NCBI RefSeq assembly: GCF_900115815.1 | Contig: NZ_FOXV01000015.1 | Span: 1 to 64,000 of the forward strand | From: Roseivivax halotolerans | GTDB taxonomy: Bacteria; Pseudomonadota; Alphaproteobacteria; Rhodobacterales; Rhodobacteraceae | Direction: 5' to 3' | Length of the DNA stretch: 64,000 bases | In this document: positions 62,715-64,000 of the stretch, in pieces | How positions within the stretch are numbered: position 1 is the first letter of the stretch | Layout: every line of letters begins with the position of its first letter | The notes under the pieces: generated by a model | What the model saw: the letters and a program-made list of their open reading frames with translations, nothing else | What the model was told of the DNA's origin: nothing | Database searches by the model: none | Made by a program: the position numbers and the translations under genes

Positions 62715-62948
62715 GACATCTCCTCCGTTCAGAACGAAGGGCGTGGGCCATGCAAGTTCGTCATCTTCCTATCCGGGATCGCCGCGATGGCGGCGTCACC
62801 ACTCTCAAGTGCGCATCAGCCCATGTGCCACGTTTTTTAACGGGGTCCAGCCCACCAATAAGCGATCGGTAACTGCCCTTCGGGCGAAGCGTAGCACAGG
62901 CTGTTACTACCGCGCACAGGCGGGCTGCGGCCCGGAACGGTTTTTTAG
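61358..62948 (-). mobile_element. IS110-superfamily element in IS3 OrfA, long upstream end
   Basis: Inserted in OrfA with a CT core on the minus strand retained at both edges (61356-61357 and 62947-62948). Removal restores EREIL-RKATAYFAKDAK. The recombinase has 231 bp of non-coding DNA upstream and none downstream, so the long end is on the opposite side from the other two IS110-superfamily elements. This is the IS110-subgroup layout, where the bridge RNA comes from the upstream end. Confidence 0.85.
62715..62946 (-). other. upstream non-coding end of the IS110-subgroup element, possible guide-RNA region
   Basis: About 230 bp between the element edge and the recombinase start, without a gene. 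In characterised IS110-subgroup elements this end encodes the bridge RNA that pairs with target and donor. Position fits; no structure was computed. Confidence 0.4.
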
Positions 62949-63179
62949 GATCTCCCGCTCCTCCGTCACTCTCAGGAGTTCACGCTTGAGCCGACGGATC
63001 TCCGTGTCCTTCTCCGCCTCTCCCGATAACGCCTTCGCGAACTTCTTCTTCCAAGCATAGAGCGAATACGGGCTGACCCCGAGACGCTCCGATACTTCCC
63101 TAACCGGGTAGCCCCGCTGGGTGATCTGCGCGACCGCGTCCCGCTTGAACTCGTCGCTGAACTTGCTGCTGCTCATCAT
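62949..63179 (-). pseudogene. IS3 OrfA, 5' portion
   Basis: Encodes a helix-turn-helix and leucine-zipper OrfA (FSDEFKRDAVAQI, VREVSERLGVSPYSLYAWKKKF, EIRRLKRELLRVTEEREIL), cut by the IS110-subgroup element. The remaining codons (RKATAYFAKDAK and stop) are at about 61323-61355. Confidence 0.85.
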
Positions 63180-63235
63180 GGCCTCCTTGCTTCAAAATTA
63201 GCGAAGAAGGCGTCCACGATACATGGGGCTATTCA

Positions 63236-63623
63236 GTCCAAGCCAGGCAACAAACTCCCGCCCTGATCGAAACGCCGACGGGTCCGGGATAGTCGCGGCA
63301 AAGGCCGTTGCGGTAATCGGCCCTATCCCCGGTATGGTCGCAAGCAAGCGACAGATCGAATTGGTTTTGTGGATCTCCGCTAACCGGATGTCGATCCCAT
63401 CGATCTGCTGATTCAGCGCATCCAGTTGCCCGACGAGAGCATCCAAAGCGAAGCACGCATCCTCCGGTAGATCCTCTCGTATCTCGTCCTGCTTTGCGAT
63501 GAGGGCATCGACCCGGTACCTACCCTGTGGGACGATAACTCCATATTCGGCCAAATGCGCCCGGAATGCACAAGCTGCCATCGTTCTCTGTCGGACCAGA
63601 AGCCCTCGGGCTCGGTGCGTCAT
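63236..63623 (-). pseudogene. IS110-family recombinase fragment
   Basis: Only the middle and part of the C-terminal Transposase_20 domain remain (RGLLVRQRTMAACAFRAHLAEYGV, LLATIPGIGPITATAFAATI, GREFVAWLGL). The N-terminal catalytic domain is absent and the C-terminal end is cut by the IS3 element at 63235. It is the oldest layer of this stack. Confidence 0.8.
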
Positions 63624-63678
63624 CAGTCATCCTCCTCTTCTTGAACGACGACAAAGCGTAACGTAACCGGTGTTCTGA

Positions 63679-64000
63679 TCACACCTTGCCGGGATAATTC
63701 CATGGCAGCAGGTCATCGACCTGGCTCTGCATGTGGCCCGTCGCGATAGCGCTGAGGGTAGCGGCCAACCAGGCGTGGGGATCGACGGCGTTGAGCTTGC
63801 AGGTCTCGATCAGCGAGGCGATGACAGCCCAATTTTTCGCCCCGGCATCGTGGCCGGCGAAGAGGGCGTTCTTCCGGTTCAACGCAATGGGGCGGATGGT
63901 CCGCTCGACGGTGTTGTTGTCGAGCTCAATCCGACCATCGGTCAGGAACAGGCAGAGGCCGTCCCAGTATTTGGCGATGTATTTTAGGGCCTCGCCCAGG
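63679..64000 (-). pseudogene. IS66-family transposase TnpC, 3' end, partial at window edge
   Basis: The frame from the window edge reads LTDGRIELDNNTVERTIRPIALNRKN, then ALFAGHDAGAKNWAVIASLIETCKLN and the final WNYPGKV stop. This is the DDE-end and C-terminal part of IS66 TnpC. The 5' part lies outside the window, so it may be complete there; it is typed as pseudogene only because just a fragment is visible. Confidence 0.8.

Larger units (their letters stand above)
59075..63235 (-). mobile_element. IS3-family (IS51-like) element carrying two IS110-superfamily insertions
   Basis: Terminal repeats start tgaatagcccc at both ends (59075 on the plus strand and 63235 on the minus). OrfA and OrfB are present in pieces at 62949-63179, 61317-61355, 60918-61319 and 59093-59566. 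Subtracting the two inserts restores both frames. No matching 3-4 bp target duplication is seen (gag and gtc), consistent with later deletion at one side. Confidence 0.85.

Noticed and set aside
1-64000. CRISPR array, tRNA or rRNA genes
   Set aside because: No regularly spaced short repeats and no cloverleaf-type or rRNA sequence was noticed on either strand; small RNA genes could be missed without a covariance search.

Overview
The window reads as accessory DNA from a GC-rich alphaproteobacterium, most likely a marine Rhodobacterales (Roseobacter-type) species. This rests on codon use, a trb/virB-type conjugation operon ending in a DUF2274 gene, a GntR-type BioR regulator with its box next to bioY, and the IS families present. 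I cannot tell from sequence alone whether it is plasmid, chromid or chromosomal island. No rRNA, tRNA, CRISPR array or replication gene was seen.

Layout. (1) 1-1 kb: a dead IS6-family element. (2) 1-15.1 kb: a cell-surface glycan locus in two divergent arms. The right arm (9.5-15.1 kb, plus strand) encodes a HAD-UbiA fusion, a GtrA-type flippase, a DprE1-like oxidase, a DprE2-like reductase and a polytopic GT-C-like protein. These are the parts needed to make and flip polyprenyl-phosphoryl-D-arabinofuranose. The left arm (minus strand) encodes an arylsulfotransferase-like protein, a PAPS-type sulfotransferase, a small membrane protein, a secreted DUF4185 protein (the family assigned to GH183 endo-D-arabinofuranases), a DUF2723 GT-C-like protein and an AsmA-like protein. 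Together they suggest a possibly sulfated D-arabinan-containing surface glycan. (3) 15.6-18.7 kb: a small orphan gene, a WGR-domain remnant, and IS3 pieces split by an IS110-superfamily element. (4) 18.8-22.3 kb: an unnamed three-gene set: alpha/beta hydrolase, P-loop protein, and an ABC exporter whose ATPase motifs are degenerate. (5) 22.4-25.3 kb: an ECF sigma/anti-sigma pair divergent from a secreted Asp-rich subtilase. (6) 25.8-35.3 kb: trbBCDEJKLFGI plus a DUF2274 gene, a complete mating-pore operon without coupling protein or relaxase in view, preceded by a strong hairpin touching the trbB start codon.

(7) 35.4-56.8 kb, all minus strand: the most unusual region, an iron/siderophore uptake locus. 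It has one ATPase, two FecCD-type permeases, one porin, a sucrase/ferredoxin-like Fe-S protein, a FhuF-type ferric reductase, an ABC half-exporter and THIRTEEN tandem, divergent periplasmic substrate-binding proteins (SBP1-SBP13 in transcription order). Normally one binding protein serves one permease pair. Here one inner-membrane importer appears to be served by a repertoire of binders, which fall into three N-terminal classes and show signs of duplication and N-terminal exchange. No TonB-dependent receptor is present in the window.

(8) 57.0-58.8 kb: DUF1284 gene, bioY and bioR with candidate BioR boxes. (9) 59-64 kb: a nested insertion-sequence stack: an IS110 fragment truncated by an IS3 element that itself carries two different IS110-superfamily insertions, then the end of an IS66 transposase running off the window. 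The reading frames of the target IS can be rebuilt across all three IS110-type insertions in the window, which gives tight element boundaries.
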